Source: Phymatolithon calcareum
Taxonomy: Eukaryota; Rhodophyta; Florideophyceae; Hapalidiales
NCBI GenBank assembly: GCA_977006965.1
Contig: OZ345360.1
Span: 2,852,001 to 2,916,000 of the forward strand
DNA: 64,000 nucleotides
Direction: 5' to 3'
Shown here: positions 20,940-31,304 of the stretch, piece by piece
Layout of the letters: the number at the start of each line of letters is the position of its first letter
Position numbering within the stretch: the stretch's first letter is position 1
Notes under the pieces: model-generated
What the model was told of the DNA's origin: nothing
Databases searched by the model: none
What the model saw: only the letters and a program-made list of their open reading frames with translations
Made by a program: the position numbers and the translations under genes

Positions 20940-21930
20940 TGTACATTATTTAGCTACTAAACGTCTACGAGTAATGCGCGTGGCAAATGTGTTATTGATG
21001 AGTTGCTCGAACAGCACTTGACAATACCTTCGCTGCGTCATGTGCTGCTGGCCCTCTGGATTGGCACCAGAGAATAAAAGTCATGTAACAATCACGCAAA
21101 TTGCCAGAAAAGTTTGATGAGACCTATGAACTATAGTCGCACTTGTTGAAGATGCAGCATTATCGCACTTCTTCCACACGCTGAGTGCTGTATCTCTCAA
21201 CCGTTCTCCGGCTAGTGACCTCCGTTCCCATGCCAACGGGATATGGACTCCTGGACGCAAATCAGGTCCGACGGAGGCATAGTGCGCTTTCTGTGGTCAG
21301 TTATGGCATCGACAGAATCTTGACCGAGCGGCCAGCGGTGCTGCGCAGACTACATGTTTCGTTTGGTTGCCACTGAATGAAATTCACTAGAGGTATTCGC
21401 CGAACGGCATACTATTCTTTGAAGAAGAAGGAGCGGTGAGACTGTTCTTTGGCCTTGTTGTCCTCCAAAATTGCTCTCGGGGCTGAGCTCAACTCTTGCC
21501 ATGAGGACGAATATTCCGAAAAACTCAATCAGCTCTGTCACTGTAGTCTCTTGTTGTCCAATTATTCTCAGCTTATCGAACGCCCAAGCAGCAAAATTTT
21601 CGCAGGTGAACGTGGCGAAACATCTTCATGACGCAATCGTACTTCGTATGAAGGCCACTACCGTCATTTTCGGATAAGAAATCTCCTGTTAGGGTGCGAA
21701 GGTTCAACAACTGAGAAGAAATTCATACCCGATTCGGTCCTAGAGCTTGGTGCTCGTACCATGGCTCCCCATAAGAGACAGTATTCGGCTCGCGGTCAGG
21801 CGAGACGACATCAAGTTCGTTTTGCGATGTTTGGTCCCAAGAGCCCTTCAAGACGTAGGAGAGAGAGCCCGGAAGAGGGCTTTTAGAGCTTCTGAAGGTT
21901 TTATCGAAGCTTTTGTGTCCTTCTGAAGAG
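20940..21930. other. No supported gene
   Basis: Several overlapping short frames occur on both strands, with no conserved motif and no repeated copy. Confidence 0.35.
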
Positions 21931-21937
21931 CTTCTGA

Positions 21938-22100
21938 TTGCGACTGTGGACGATAAACTGGCATTTCGCGATGAAGATGGGCGAGGATGACTACTGTAAG
22001 CAGTCCTGGGTGGTACTGCGCTTTGCCGGTGTTGGCTCGGTTCAAGATGGTGAGCTGCGATCGTCAGTGTCCTCTATCTTGACGTTGAACAGATTGACTG
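21938..22100 (+). pseudogene. Fragment of unknown family (YCKQ...LRFAGVGS), plus-strand copy
   Basis: The frame encodes MKMGEDDYCKQSWVVLRFAG followed by VGS. An inverted paralogue at 23212-23409 encodes MNVGDEEYCKQDLALLRFAG followed by VGS. Conservation of protein over DNA suggests a former gene family. Not recognised. Confidence 0.35.
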
Positions 22101-22619
22101 TCTTAAAGTTAGTCTTCTTCGGCGAGCGCCAAACTATGACACATTTTACGCGAAGTGATATGCTCGCGCGACCATTGAGTTTTCCTCGAGTACCTCCTGA
22201 ACCGTACCACTTACACTTTTTCAATTGGAAAAGAGCACTCTGCGAGACCGGTCACCAATGCTGCCTTTGTGTGTACAGGGGGGGGGGAGAAATTGTAGGT
22301 TTTTATTTTAGAAGCCTTCAACGCCGGCGCACGCCGACACCAGAGCAGCTTCGCATTGCGCTGTAACTCTTCCAGGGAAAACTACAGCATATCGCCTCCA
22401 TCAACACACCATCGTCTCCTATTGCATCTCGCTTTCTAGCATCATTAATATGTCCATCGCTTGTTTCACTTCCTCTTCTCTTTGTGTGTACGAATGTATC
22501 GACCACACGGGGCCGGACTTTTTCTCGTGGCATGGCAGGTCTGCTACTTCTGGGTGACCACTACATTTTCCTTGCTAGCGCCGAACGAAGAGATTTTAAG
22601 GTAGTAGTTGCGGTACTCC

Positions 22620-22877
22620 TCACCCATTATACAAGTCCGGCTTTCCAATAAAGGCGCAAATGATCTGTTCTGCGTTCGATTTACTAACTTTTTCGAATTT
22701 TTGAATCGCTCCTCCATTGAGGACGTTCGGCACATAGACACTAGCGTCTAGTTTACTGACCACCTCAATTGAGGGACGATTTAAAAGCTCGAAAAAATCT
22801 ATAAAACGAAGGCGAAACAGCTCGCTCATATCAGAGTCGTAAAGGCGGGCTTGTGTGCTGCGCCAGGAGTATCTCAA
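22620..22877 (-). CDS. Hypothetical ORF
   Basis: An 85-codon minus-strand frame contains MSELFRLRFIDFFELLNRPS and ASVYVPNVLNGGAIQKFEKV. The composition is protein-like. An overlapping upstream frame (22831-23082) ending VVEILLAQHT could be an adjoining exon in another phase. No family assigned. Confidence 0.25.
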   Translation of the reverse strand: MRYSWRSTQARLYDSDMSELFRLRFIDFFELLNRPSIEVVSKLDASVYVPNVLNGGAIQKFEKVSKSNAEQIICAFIGKPDLYNG

Positions 22878-23211
22878 CTACTAACTTATAAGGCCATCGG
22901 TCTGAAGCAGGAACGAAAATGTGCTGTCTACTCTCAAGAGTCAGACCTACTGCGCCGCAAGAAAAATACCCCCGCCCACGGGTCGGTGCATCTATACATG
23001 CGGAGGAAATGACAGTGACTAGTCGAGCAGAACGTTGTAAACTATAGGAAGCCGTTTCTAAGTCAAGAAATGTGATTCGCACGGCTCAGGAAGTAGTTGG
23101 TGAGAAAATTGGTGGCCGCGCAAGCACGTTACTATGCATAAAATGGGTCCTCATTCAGCACCCAGTGAAGAAGACTAAGATTAAGACCTTTAAGATTGTT
23201 ATCCTCAAGGC

Positions 23212-23409
23212 TTAAAAGCCTGTTGATGGTGCTTCAGCGCGGTCGGTAGCTTGGTCGGAGCCCACGCCGGCGAAGCGTAGCAACGCCAAGTCCTGCTTAC
23301 AGTACTCTTCATCGCCAACGTTCATCAGAAAACACCAAGTTATCAGCTCCATTCGCAACCAAGAGCTAACCAGTAGACCAATCCACTGCAAGTCAATCCG
23401 CAGAAACAC
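23212..23409 (-). pseudogene. Fragment of unknown family (YCKQ...LRFAGVGS), minus-strand copy
   Basis: This is the inverted relative of 21938-22100 and shares the order W-F-M-x-G-acidic-YCKQ, then LRFAGVGS. It runs 65 codons with no start context. The two copies face each other about 1.2 kb apart. Confidence 0.35.
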
Positions 23410-23753
23410 TGAACGCTCTCTTGGGGACTCTCTCAGCTACGCCCTGCCAAGAGGAGCTTGATGTCATTACTATTGACCCCAGATCCGAGTATTCCTGCTC
23501 CTGGCGTACGATGGTTCGAGCGCCAAGTTCTATGTCCAATAGGGGGAAATGTTCCCCGTTACTCCTTGAGAGTTCCCGCACTGAGTGGAGATTTTGGTGA
23601 GAATACCTCTGCAGCTATGGAAGGGGAGCAGTACAGTCGTGCGCACTGGCTCCAGCTTAAGGACGCATCTTCTCGTGCTGCGTTTTCTGCCCCTCAAATT
23701 CAACTATTCGACATATACTATTCTTCCTGTGCTCAAATCGACACGCTCACCCG

Positions 23754-24104
23754 ATGTCGCTAAATGAGTTTACATATGGAGATGAAAGTCGGCCTTGCAT
23801 ATATGGTCGTGTGAACACATTTGTTTCGGCAACTTGCGTGGGTGATAACTCGTTTCCATTCTCTGATGCCCATCTAGAGTGTCAGCTGCACATGGCACAG
23901 CAACGACAATATGAAGTGCTGACCAAGAAACTCATTGATAACTCATTTAGTTCTAGTACTACTCGTCGACATTCAGTCAATTCAGATAGTACACTTACGT
24001 TGGAGAGCAGTGTTGGAACCCACTTCACTCCTACGGAGAAGAAAAGGAAGACTTCGAATGGGATGACGACTTCTTTTGCCGTACAAATTAACCGCAAAGT
24101 CTAA
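23754..24104 (+). CDS. Hypothetical 116-codon ORF
   Basis: The protein includes NEFTYGDESRPCIYGRVNTF, a Ser-rich middle and a basic TEKKRKTSNGMTTSFAVQ end. It resembles part of the minus-strand ORF at 20582-20938. No domain recognised; may be a repeat-borne remnant. Confidence 0.25.
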   Translation: MSLNEFTYGDESRPCIYGRVNTFVSATCVGDNSFPFSDAHLECQLHMAQQRQYEVLTKKLIDNSFSSSTTRRHSVNSDSTLTLESSVGTHFTPTEKKRKTSNGMTTSFAVQINRKV

Positions 24105-24745
24105 TGAAAAGTGTCATTCTCGAGGGGTTCCATAAATTTTATGTATCTTCCGAGCTGTCACAACTGTGAACAAGCATCATGCTTTACGGCCAACATCCAT
24201 CATGGATGCTGGCCGGAAATACTAAAAAATGTAATCACTGGGTCACTTACCTCTTTACTGTTCGTGCAAGCTAAGCTTATGTACCTGCCGGCACCGCCGC
24301 TCCAGCGGTTGCATCTAGGGTATGATGTGAATCATAACAAAAAATGTCACTGGGGGGCACTCAAGTACACGTGTGATTCGGAGCATATAATTCAAATTCG
24401 AAATTAGAATATCCTCACTTTAGAGATGACAGTGCACATCCACTTTGCCCAATTTAAAAATTGTCCTAGCCAATGAGAAGCACACATGCTTCAAACGATT
24501 ATGCTCGGCCCCATATCATAATTCGAATCGGCATGGGCCGCAACAGAATCATTGTTATTTCAATCATATTCTACTTTTCAGTGCAAACCAGTGGATCGCG
24601 AGGAACTGAACGAAGAGGAATATTTGCGAGAGTGGGGCGGCCCCTCATCGGCCCTCATCGGCCCTCATCTGCGCTGTTCCGTAAGCAATACTGTAAAGTC
24701 GTGATGCAGTAGTAGACCATTGCAGCGTCCGTCGAGCAGCACACC
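24105..24745. other. Spacer before gene at 24753; includes 10-bp tandem repeat
   Basis: No gene is supported. About 24648-24670 holds a short run of CGGCCCTCAT units. TACTGTA motifs lie at 24689 and 24747. Confidence 0.5.
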
Positions 24746-24752
24746 TTACTGT

Positions 24753-25907
24753 ATGCTACAGAGTACTTTTGCCGCGAAATTTATCATGCAGCAAACTAAG
24801 TCCTTCGAATGGCTTGAATTCGCAGCCGGATTTCTCGTCATCTGTGAGCTACTGTGCACAGGTGTCGTCAGCGTTCTCGGACGCGAATGGAAAGGCACGC
24901 GTCGTGGATTATGGCTTGACCCGCGAGCACGTATCCTGGCTTCCAGCGCAAGTATACTTTTACTGCTCTTGGTGATCGCAAATATCTTTGTCATTGGGTG
25001 GCGTCTTATACGTGCACCAGATGCTCTGGGCAACAAAGATGAGCTCAGTGTTACTGGCGCCGCTTTCGTAGTGCTGTGGTACACGGACGTTCTGCGCATC
25101 CGCGGATCAACCCGCAGACGTCGAGAAATCGTTGACCGTCTTGCAAGGTTTCCTACCTTCCGCTTCGGTTTGGCTGGCTATAACAGTCCGGTGAGCCCGA
25201 GATGTCAAGGCCCCGAGCTCGTTGTGCGCTCCGCACGGTGGAGGCTATATAACGAAGGACGTAAACGCGGCCGAGTACCGCACAACTACTGGCGGGGAAC
25301 GGTCGCCCGATGCTTTGAAACTCCGGATGCACGTGATCACATGGTCATTGCTCTCGATGAATCAGCTGAGGACGAAGCGAGCGCGCAACAATCTCCGGAT
25401 GCACCTCACCGTGCATGCAGAGCAATAGTGATTCTGCACGATGCAGCAGCTCAAGAGAAAGCGGGCGCAGAGCTGCTCGCTCAGGACTTTTTGAATGTAA
25501 CGGACCTGAGCAAACAGCTTGTGGCGAATGTGATTTGGAAGGCTGTGGTGAGAAGCGGCGTGTGGAATCTTGAACATTGGGAGCCTGGATTTTGCAATGA
25601 GATACACAATGCACTCGGGTCGGTGAGGGCTGTGAATGGAATGCGTCACGGAGAATTTTGGCGAAATGTACCTGACAACGATAGCACCCATCTACTGCTG
25701 GGAACCCGTGATCTCACGGATGAGGCATTAATCTACGAGCTTTGTCAGATGCTATGGGCCGCACTGGTCCTGGAGGTTTTCGATTATCTTAGCACAGGCA
25801 AACGCATGTTTTTATTACCTGAGCTTGTTGAGACACCTGTAACTATCCGGAGCATAGACTGGACTACCGCGAGATTGTTAAGGGCTTGCAACTTGTACGG
25901 GAATTAG
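24753..25907 (+). CDS. Unknown protein with two N-terminal membrane helices
   Basis: The first ATG in the frame is at 24753, giving 384 residues. Two hydrophobic segments (about residues 22-43, FAAGFLVICELLCTGVVSVL, and 61-86) are separated by a basic loop, so the N terminus is probably anchored in a membrane. The rest is soluble, with the Ala/Glu-rich AAAQEKAGAELLAQDFLN and a C-terminal region rich in Trp and Leu (LCQMLWAALVLEVFDYL). No domain I can name. It is an intact single exon at the edge of the gene-bearing part of the window, with a different codon look from the repeats. A TACTGTA motif overlaps the start codon and another lies 60 bp upstream. Confidence 0.7.
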   Translation: MLQSTFAAKFIMQQTKSFEWLEFAAGFLVICELLCTGVVSVLGREWKGTRRGLWLDPRARILASSASILLLLLVIANIFVIGWRLIRAPDALGNKDELSVTGAAFVVLWYTDVLRIRGSTRRRREIVDRLARFPTFRFGLAGYNSPVSPRCQGPELVVRSARWRLYNEGRKRGRVPHNYWRGTVARCFETPDARDHMVIALDESAEDEASAQQSPDAPHRACRAIVILHDAAAQEKAGAELLAQDFLNVTDLSKQLVANVIWKAVVRSGVWNLEHWEPGFCNEIHNALGSVRAVNGMRHGEFWRNVPDNDSTHLLLGTRDLTDEALIYELCQMLWAALVLEVFDYLSTGKRMFLLPELVETPVTIRSIDWTTARLLRACNLYGN

Positions 25908-26349
25908 CTGGTCTAGAGATCATCTGCTGCGACTCGTTGTAATGCAATTTTCATAAACGCTATTTACGCGAACGTAACATCTTCAACAAAATGCCACGTT
26001 AATGTTCGTCTATTGTTGTGAAACTTATTACTGTACAAGCTGACATTCGAGCGCGACACGTTGACACATATCAATCACAGAAATCGCTGAAGTAATACAA
26101 GGGGAGTCACGATAGAGTGCCCCCCTGTGTCCGACCTTTAGGTGCAGCTACGCTTCCGCTTGTCCACTTCCCATTTTTTGCTTCAAGTTTATTTTTTCAT
26201 CCAAGTTTATTTAAAAGCCCCACAGACTTCCGAAGCTATGGACAAGGCTTCCTCTTAGGAGAGACGAAGACCAAATCTATTCTCTGTCTATTCTACGCTC
26301 AAAAAATACGGAAGTAGTTGTACATATCAACCTGATAGGCCATTGAACT
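25908..26349. other. Convergent 3' intergenic region
   Basis: It separates the stop at 25907 (plus) from the stop at 26350 (minus). I see no ORF, repeat or RNA gene. Confidence 0.5.
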
Positions 26350-27894
26350 CTATAAATCTGGCCGTAAGGACGATGATTTCGCCCGTGACTCGGACGACGA
26401 AGACACAGACGCCTTCCTAGCTGCAGTAAATGCCGCATTCGCTCCAGCCTCAATCCCATTAACCCCATCATCCGTCAAGTCAATAACTTCCGACAGTCGT
26501 TTTCCCGCCACCTCAATTTCCTGTTCAACATCCTGCGTTACCCCCATCGCCCTTCTTCTTTCTGTCCCCGGTGATGCCGGTATCTCACTACCGCTCATTG
26601 CATCCATAGCCTCCCGACCTGCCTCATCAACTTCTGTCATACACGCGGTACAGACATCAGCAAGGGCAGCCCATTTGCTGAAGTATTGCACATGTCGTCG
26701 TTTCACTGGCAAACTGGGGTTCCAACACTCCGCCGAAACCTCAACAGCCGTCGAACTCCCCTCCGCGCAACTCGAATTATCCCCTCCACACACACGAGCA
26801 CGTTTCACATATTTCGCAGCCCCTATTTGTTCCACAAGCGACACATATTCCCTCGACGACAGTCTACCAGCCGAATCACGCAGTGCAGCCCAGAAGTGTG
26901 CCACTCGAAGCACGGTTGCCGCAAGCCGACGCAGCTCTTTTGCCGCAGTACACAAAGTCTCCACCGTAGCCTGTGTTGCACCCGCTTCACTCTGAACTTC
27001 TCTGATCTTTTTCGAGCATTCCGCCATATCGTCCAATGCATCACGACTCAATTTTCTCTGTCTGCGTTTCGCATCAAGTAACAATCTTGTCGCCTCTCTT
27101 TTCGCCACAGCATCGTACTGCACGCTACAAAGATATGCGCTAACAGGAGCGAGTACTGGAAGTCCTACACATCCAACAAGATATGCATCAACATTCCTCA
27201 CAAAGGAAAACAGTCCGCATACAGCCGCCTTCCGTCTCGCCGCCGTCTCTGCGGCCGCTGCATCAGCATACAATTTTCCGCATTCAGCAAGTGACTGTAG
27301 CACGGTAGAATGTGAATGCCATGCATTCGCACGCTGTTTATGCAACTGCTCCACAGTCGCATCTGCCTCTCTCGCAGTCTCTGCCAATCCATCACGTGCC
27401 GCAAGTGCACCTTCAAGTGCACTACCGGCTTCATCTGCGGCCTCACCGATATCTTTTGCCAGTTTCTCAGCGCGCGTTGCGAGCGCTTCAGCACGTCTAT
27501 CGTTTGAGCGCAACGAAGCTAGTGCGTCCTCGTCGTGGCCGGAGACAAATTGTGCTACACAAACGGACTGCGATTGAAGAACTTCCTCTGCGGCTGTGAG
27601 AGCTTCCGCGAGAGCCGATCTTGTTTGAAGGAAGAGAGAGTGTACGCGGGAACGCACACCGGAGACACGAGCTTCGACTTCGTCGCCGCACCCGGCACCG
27701 CGGGCGGCGCTTGATACCGCCGTCAGGAGAAGTGATACACGACCTAGATCGTGGCCGAGTGTGCCCACATCAAGGGCTTGCTCTAATTCGGCGCGCGCGG
27801 CTCGTACGGGGCGAGAAGTTGACGGAGGACGGTCGGAGAGGGAGAAGGACTCGGCTCCCAGTGTCACAGTGCCTGGGGCGTCCTGACCCGTCAT
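26350..27894 (-). CDS. Unknown 514-residue coiled-coil protein with central hydrophobic segment
   Basis: ATG at 27894. The protein is almost entirely helical by composition: Ala/Glu/Arg/Leu-rich helices at about 30-225 and 260-345 flank one hydrophobic segment at about 237-258 (AYLVGCVGLPVLAPVSAYLC). The C-terminal third has several Trp and Cys and ends in a Ser-rich basic tail. Long helices around a single hydrophobic hairpin are the general plan of alpha-helical pore-forming proteins (Hbl/Nhe/XaxA type) and also of simple coiled-coil membrane proteins; I cannot distinguish these by eye. TACAGTA motifs occur several times 170-320 bp upstream (28061, 28104, 28203, 28208). Intact single exon. 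Confidence 0.65.
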   Translation of the reverse strand: MTGQDAPGTVTLGAESFSLSDRPPSTSRPVRAARAELEQALDVGTLGHDLGRVSLLLTAVSSAARGAGCGDEVEARVSGVRSRVHSLFLQTRSALAEALTAAEEVLQSQSVCVAQFVSGHDEDALASLRSNDRRAEALATRAEKLAKDIGEAADEAGSALEGALAARDGLAETAREADATVEQLHKQRANAWHSHSTVLQSLAECGKLYADAAAAETAARRKAAVCGLFSFVRNVDAYLVGCVGLPVLAPVSAYLCSVQYDAVAKREATRLLLDAKRRQRKLSRDALDDMAECSKKIREVQSEAGATQATVETLCTAAKELRRLAATVLRVAHFWAALRDSAGRLSSREYVSLVEQIGAAKYVKRARVCGGDNSSCAEGSSTAVEVSAECWNPSLPVKRRHVQYFSKWAALADVCTACMTEVDEAGREAMDAMSGSEIPASPGTERRRAMGVTQDVEQEIEVAGKRLSEVIDLTDDGVNGIEAGANAAFTAARKASVSSSSESRAKSSSLRPDL

Positions 27895-28747
27895 GATACG
27901 ATTTCGTTCACCGGCTGGGGCTGGAATAGAGTGACTTGTGCGGGCAAGGCAGGTTTACTACCCAGTGCCCGGCTTGGGCGGGGGAGACGTAGAGCACAAA
28001 TTTGTACTTAACTACGGCATGCTGTCCGTGTCGACGTTTTGCCCTCGGGATTGTGCAGTCTACAGTATGGACCATAATCAATGAGTTATTTTTAATGGCA
28101 ATATACAGTATCATAGAGTATCTTTTTACAGTGGGAGGTCTGCCCACTGATGTGAGAAAAAGATGCATCGTGGTATGATATGAAGTGTGTCATTGTGCGA
28201 CATACAGTACAGTATTGCATTGATATATTGCAATGTTGCAATTGGTCCGATCCATTGACCAGACCAGCGAGCAAAACAAACAGCCAACTTTTATTGGCTG
28301 AGCCAATAAAATTAGTTTTATAAAAAACGTTCTTGAAAATATATCGACGATCGCTCGAGCGCGTCGGTCGCGTTAACTTCTCGCATGAAGTCTTGAATTG
28401 GATAAGATGCTCCTCTCAAAATTGCTCTTTGCTTTACTCTGCGTTGTGGCTTCTCTCTTTTCTATATTTGTTAATGGATCGAATGTATAACATTTTGAGA
28501 ATTGTGAAACGCATGACCGCAGTCTGCCCACTGTGGCTTTGCGATACACAAGAGTGGTTCTCTTCATATAATGAGCTGTGTGTGTGTAGAATCTGTACTC
28601 TACACAAGGATCACTTGACTCTTCGCTTGGAAGTGTAGAAGGGGATTGCCTTTGTAAATATTACATAAACGAAAAAGAAAAAAACTGCCAACCACGGATG
28701 TACGGGGAGATGATACGGCAACTTTGGTGTCTCATGGAACAGCAAAT
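27895..28747. other. Upstream region of the coiled-coil gene
   Basis: It holds a cluster of TACAGTA motifs (28061-28214). A 10-bp hairpin lies at 28289-28311 (TTTTATTGGC / GCCAATAAAA). No coding region is supported. Confidence 0.5.
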
Positions 28748-29325
28748 GTCCCAGGAGATTTCATCGAAGCCATTTGGATACCAATGCACTGCGGAATTTC
28801 AAGAAACGATACTGCTGACGAGCTAGCTCGCAGGGGTATACGTGAACGAAGCCTGGTGGACCACTAGAGAGTTCCGTCGACACTAGAGGCGGCGAGATCT
28901 ATTATCAAATCATCATTCAAACCCAAGCCTATCGCTATCCCGAGGGCTTTCTAATATCGCACAGACGAGCTGAAGTGATCTTACATCAGCTGATTGGACT
29001 GTACCCTTCTCGTGGCCGCTTTTCACAATGAGGGCAACGTGGATGCCATGGCGTACGATCCAGAGTGCAAGGTGTGAATACCGGCTTTATCGAAACAGTT
29101 GAACACCTATTTCTACTCTGTGGTGGACGCTCTGCATTCATACGTAAGCTTATGAGAGGAGTGAGCACCAAGACTGTAAAGGAAATATGCCGCGAGAAAC
29201 CACAAGACGTATTCAAATTTCTGAACAATGAGCAGCTGGTTTCAAACAGTTTCAGACGCTTGCCTTTCGCGCGAGCCATCTTTCCGAAAGAAATAAAGCA
29301 AAGCAGGGAGTTCCAAGTTTATTGA
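28748..29325 (+). pseudogene. Non-LTR retrotransposon remnant (RNase H end and C-terminal zinc-knuckle region)
   Basis: The frame at 28748-28866 reads IWIPMHCGISRNDTADELAR, the conserved end of RNase H as found in LINE polyproteins (WIPxHxGI..N..AD.LA). About 200 bp later another frame (29065-29325) reads IETVEHLFLLCGGRSAFIRK, matching the ET.EH...C motif that follows RNase H in such elements. The two are in different frames with stops between, so this is a dead 3' fragment of a LINE; reverse transcriptase is absent. Confidence 0.75.
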
Positions 29326-29400
29326 GCACTGTTTAGAGAAACTCTTAGGAACTCGAACGGCAGACTTACGTGAGGGTCATCTTTAGATCTAAGGACGCTC

Positions 29401-29622
29401 TTACTTCTTCTCCGTTTTCTTCTCCTTCTGCTTCTGCTTCTCTGCCGAATTCTTCTGCGGCTGCTTCGTGGACTCAGTCTTCTTATCATCGCTAGTTCCG
29501 GAACTCTGGCCTGTTTTTCCCTGCTTAAGGGTTGTAGGCCCAGGCGTATCGTACGCTGTGTGTTGCATCGTGTAGGAAGTCTCCTGGGACGTATACCCGT
29601 ATCCCGTGTTGATATTCGACAT
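29401..29622 (-). CDS. Small lysine-rich hydrophilic protein
   Basis: ATG at 29622 gives 73 residues. The N-terminal half is rich in Tyr, Thr and Ser (MSNINTGYGYTSQETSYTMQ); the C-terminal half is Lys/Gln/Glu-rich (AEKQKQKEKKTEKK). A TATA box (TATAAAAG, minus strand, 29703-29696) lies 74-81 bp upstream, at the outer end of the large palindrome, in the right place for a promoter. No family recognised. The disordered composition fits a nucleic-acid-binding or stress-type small protein, but that is a guess. Confidence 0.45.
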   Translation of the reverse strand: MSNINTGYGYTSQETSYTMQHTAYDTPGPTTLKQGKTGQSSGTSDDKKTESTKQPQKNSAEKQKQKEKKTEKK

Positions 29623-29695
29623 TGTTGGGTGAATGGAATATGGACTTGGATGAGTAGGGTTTGTGTTTGTGTGCACTCGAATTTACCTTGGACAT

Positions 29696-29703
29696 CTTTT
29701 ATA
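29696..29703 (-). promoter_or_regulatory. TATA box, left outer end of palindrome
   Basis: TATAAAAG on the minus strand points left toward the small gene at 29622. The spacing is compatible with a start site near 29670. Confidence 0.45.
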
Positions 29704-30337
29704 ATGAAATGGGGAGTGGGTAGTGATCTCAACGTGACACTACCAGCAGATCCAAACCGGGGTCATCACCTCTGTGCACAGTGGCCGTTGAACGCAATTT
29801 TTTGCCTCTCGCATCACTGCGTGACGCTGTAGTTGCTGACACTGTGCGCAGAACCTCTAGTGAGGTCTCAAAACGGCTCAACCGCGTTGGATGGGACTGA
29901 CAGTCAAGTACTCAGCTGCAGAGTCGGTTTCATGTAGCGTAGAAGGACTGCTAGTGGCCACATTTTTTGTGTATAGTAGACCTTGTAATTGAAGATCTTT
30001 ATTGAACGGGAAAATTTTGCCTGCCTGAAATGTTCCCGCAAAGATCTTTAAGTAACATGTCTACTGTACACAAAAAAATGTAGCCACTGGCAGTCCTTCT
30101 ACGCTACATAAAACCGACACTGCAGCTGAGTACTTGACTGTCAGTCCCATCCAACGCGGTTGAGCCGCTTTGAGACCTCACTAGAGGTTCTGCACACGGT
30201 GTCAGCAACTACAGCGTCACGCAGTGATGCGAGAGGCAAAAAATTGTGTTCAACGGCAACTGTACACACAGGTGATGACCGCGGTTTGGATCTGCTGGTA
30301 GTGTTACGTTGAAATCACTCCCCACTCCTAATTGCAT

Positions 30338-30345
30338 TATAAAAG
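30338..30345 (+). promoter_or_regulatory. TATA box, right outer end of palindrome
   Basis: This is the mirror copy of the left TATAAAAG, pointing right. No ORF of note follows directly, so it may be an orphan promoter. Confidence 0.35.
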
Positions 30346-30708
30346 ATACCCAAAGTCAGGAAAAGTCGAAAAAGAAAGACCACACTTCCGGGGCTTCCTA
30401 TTTCCTATCTCCAGCGGACATTAGGAACTAGTTGATCAACGTCAACCAAGCTGAATCAGACTTTCGGCATGAGCTCCAACCGGATAGATCGTCATCGCCA
30501 CTGTCGTGACCGTACCCTCACAATAACGGTTTACATTGCACATATTAGCCGTGGCCACTTCTTTTGGTCCCAACTGTATGTCTATTGACGCTTCCTTCAC
30601 TGAAGTCTTATATAGCGCCATCTGTTTTTCGACATGTCAAGCTTCGATATGGTTGCGCACTTTCGGTTAAAGCGTCGTTCTCGATAATGTACCAACAAAT
30701 CGCACTCT

Positions 30709-31119
30709 TTGGAATATGTGGTCAGGTATAACAGAATCAGACATTGGTACGGAAGTGCTGCTCGGGTTCATTTTGGGTATATTTTCGCAGCTCTTTTCAA
30801 GACCAAGAAACAAATCTTGAAAGTGCAAGCACCAATTCACCTCGTTGGCTCATTTACCACCCATATTGTGCGTGAATCAAAGTCAAGAATGACTGGACCA
30901 ACCTCTGATTTAGAATGCGAACGTCTTCTAAATCACATGAAACTTTGGTTTCTACTGCATTCTGCTTCGTCTAACGTTCCTCCAGTCTCCGCTTCCAAAA
31001 TTTCGGATCTCACTGATGAGCCACGCATACTCACACTGCATCTCTTCCATCGTCTTGACATTATTCAATACTTTCTAACAAAAACAAGAATGGAAATATA
31101 TAGCCATCTTTCCAATTGA
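30709..31119 (+). CDS. Hypothetical 136-codon ORF
   Basis: The frame encodes a mostly helical sequence with PTSDLECERLLNHMKLWFLL and DEPRILTLHLFHRLDIIQYF. The composition is protein-like, but no domain is recognised, no second copy is visible, and no good promoter is seen. It may be a gene remnant. Confidence 0.25.
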   Translation: MEYVVRYNRIRHWYGSAARVHFGYIFAALFKTKKQILKVQAPIHLVGSFTTHIVRESKSRMTGPTSDLECERLLNHMKLWFLLHSASSNVPPVSASKISDLTDEPRILTLHLFHRLDIIQYFLTKTRMEIYSHLSN

Positions 31120-31304
31120 AGGTGATTCACTTTGGCAGAGCGCCTAGGCACACAATGTGTTCTCGTTGAGGCGGGGCAGTTCACATTAGCTCGCTGCGAA
31201 AAACATTGAACAACAGCTAACGCATGAGGTATGTATTTTTGAGTAAGTGAGGGTCGGGAGCACCTAGTGCCACATTCCATCGTCTGAAGGTTTGGGTATT
31301 CCCG

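Larger units (their letters stand above)
29685..30356. mobile_element. 672-bp near-perfect palindrome (foldback element)
   Basis: Left arm (29685 to about 30015) and right arm (about 30025 to 30356) are inverted copies over their full length, with roughly one mismatch per 10-15 bases. The ends are ACCTTGGACATCTTTTATAA on the left and its near complement on the right. Examples of shared text are GGCTCAACCGCGTTGGATGG / CCATCCAACGCGGTTGAGCC. It encodes nothing long. No clear target-site duplication is seen, so a local inverted duplication is as likely as a foldback transposon. Confidence 0.85.
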
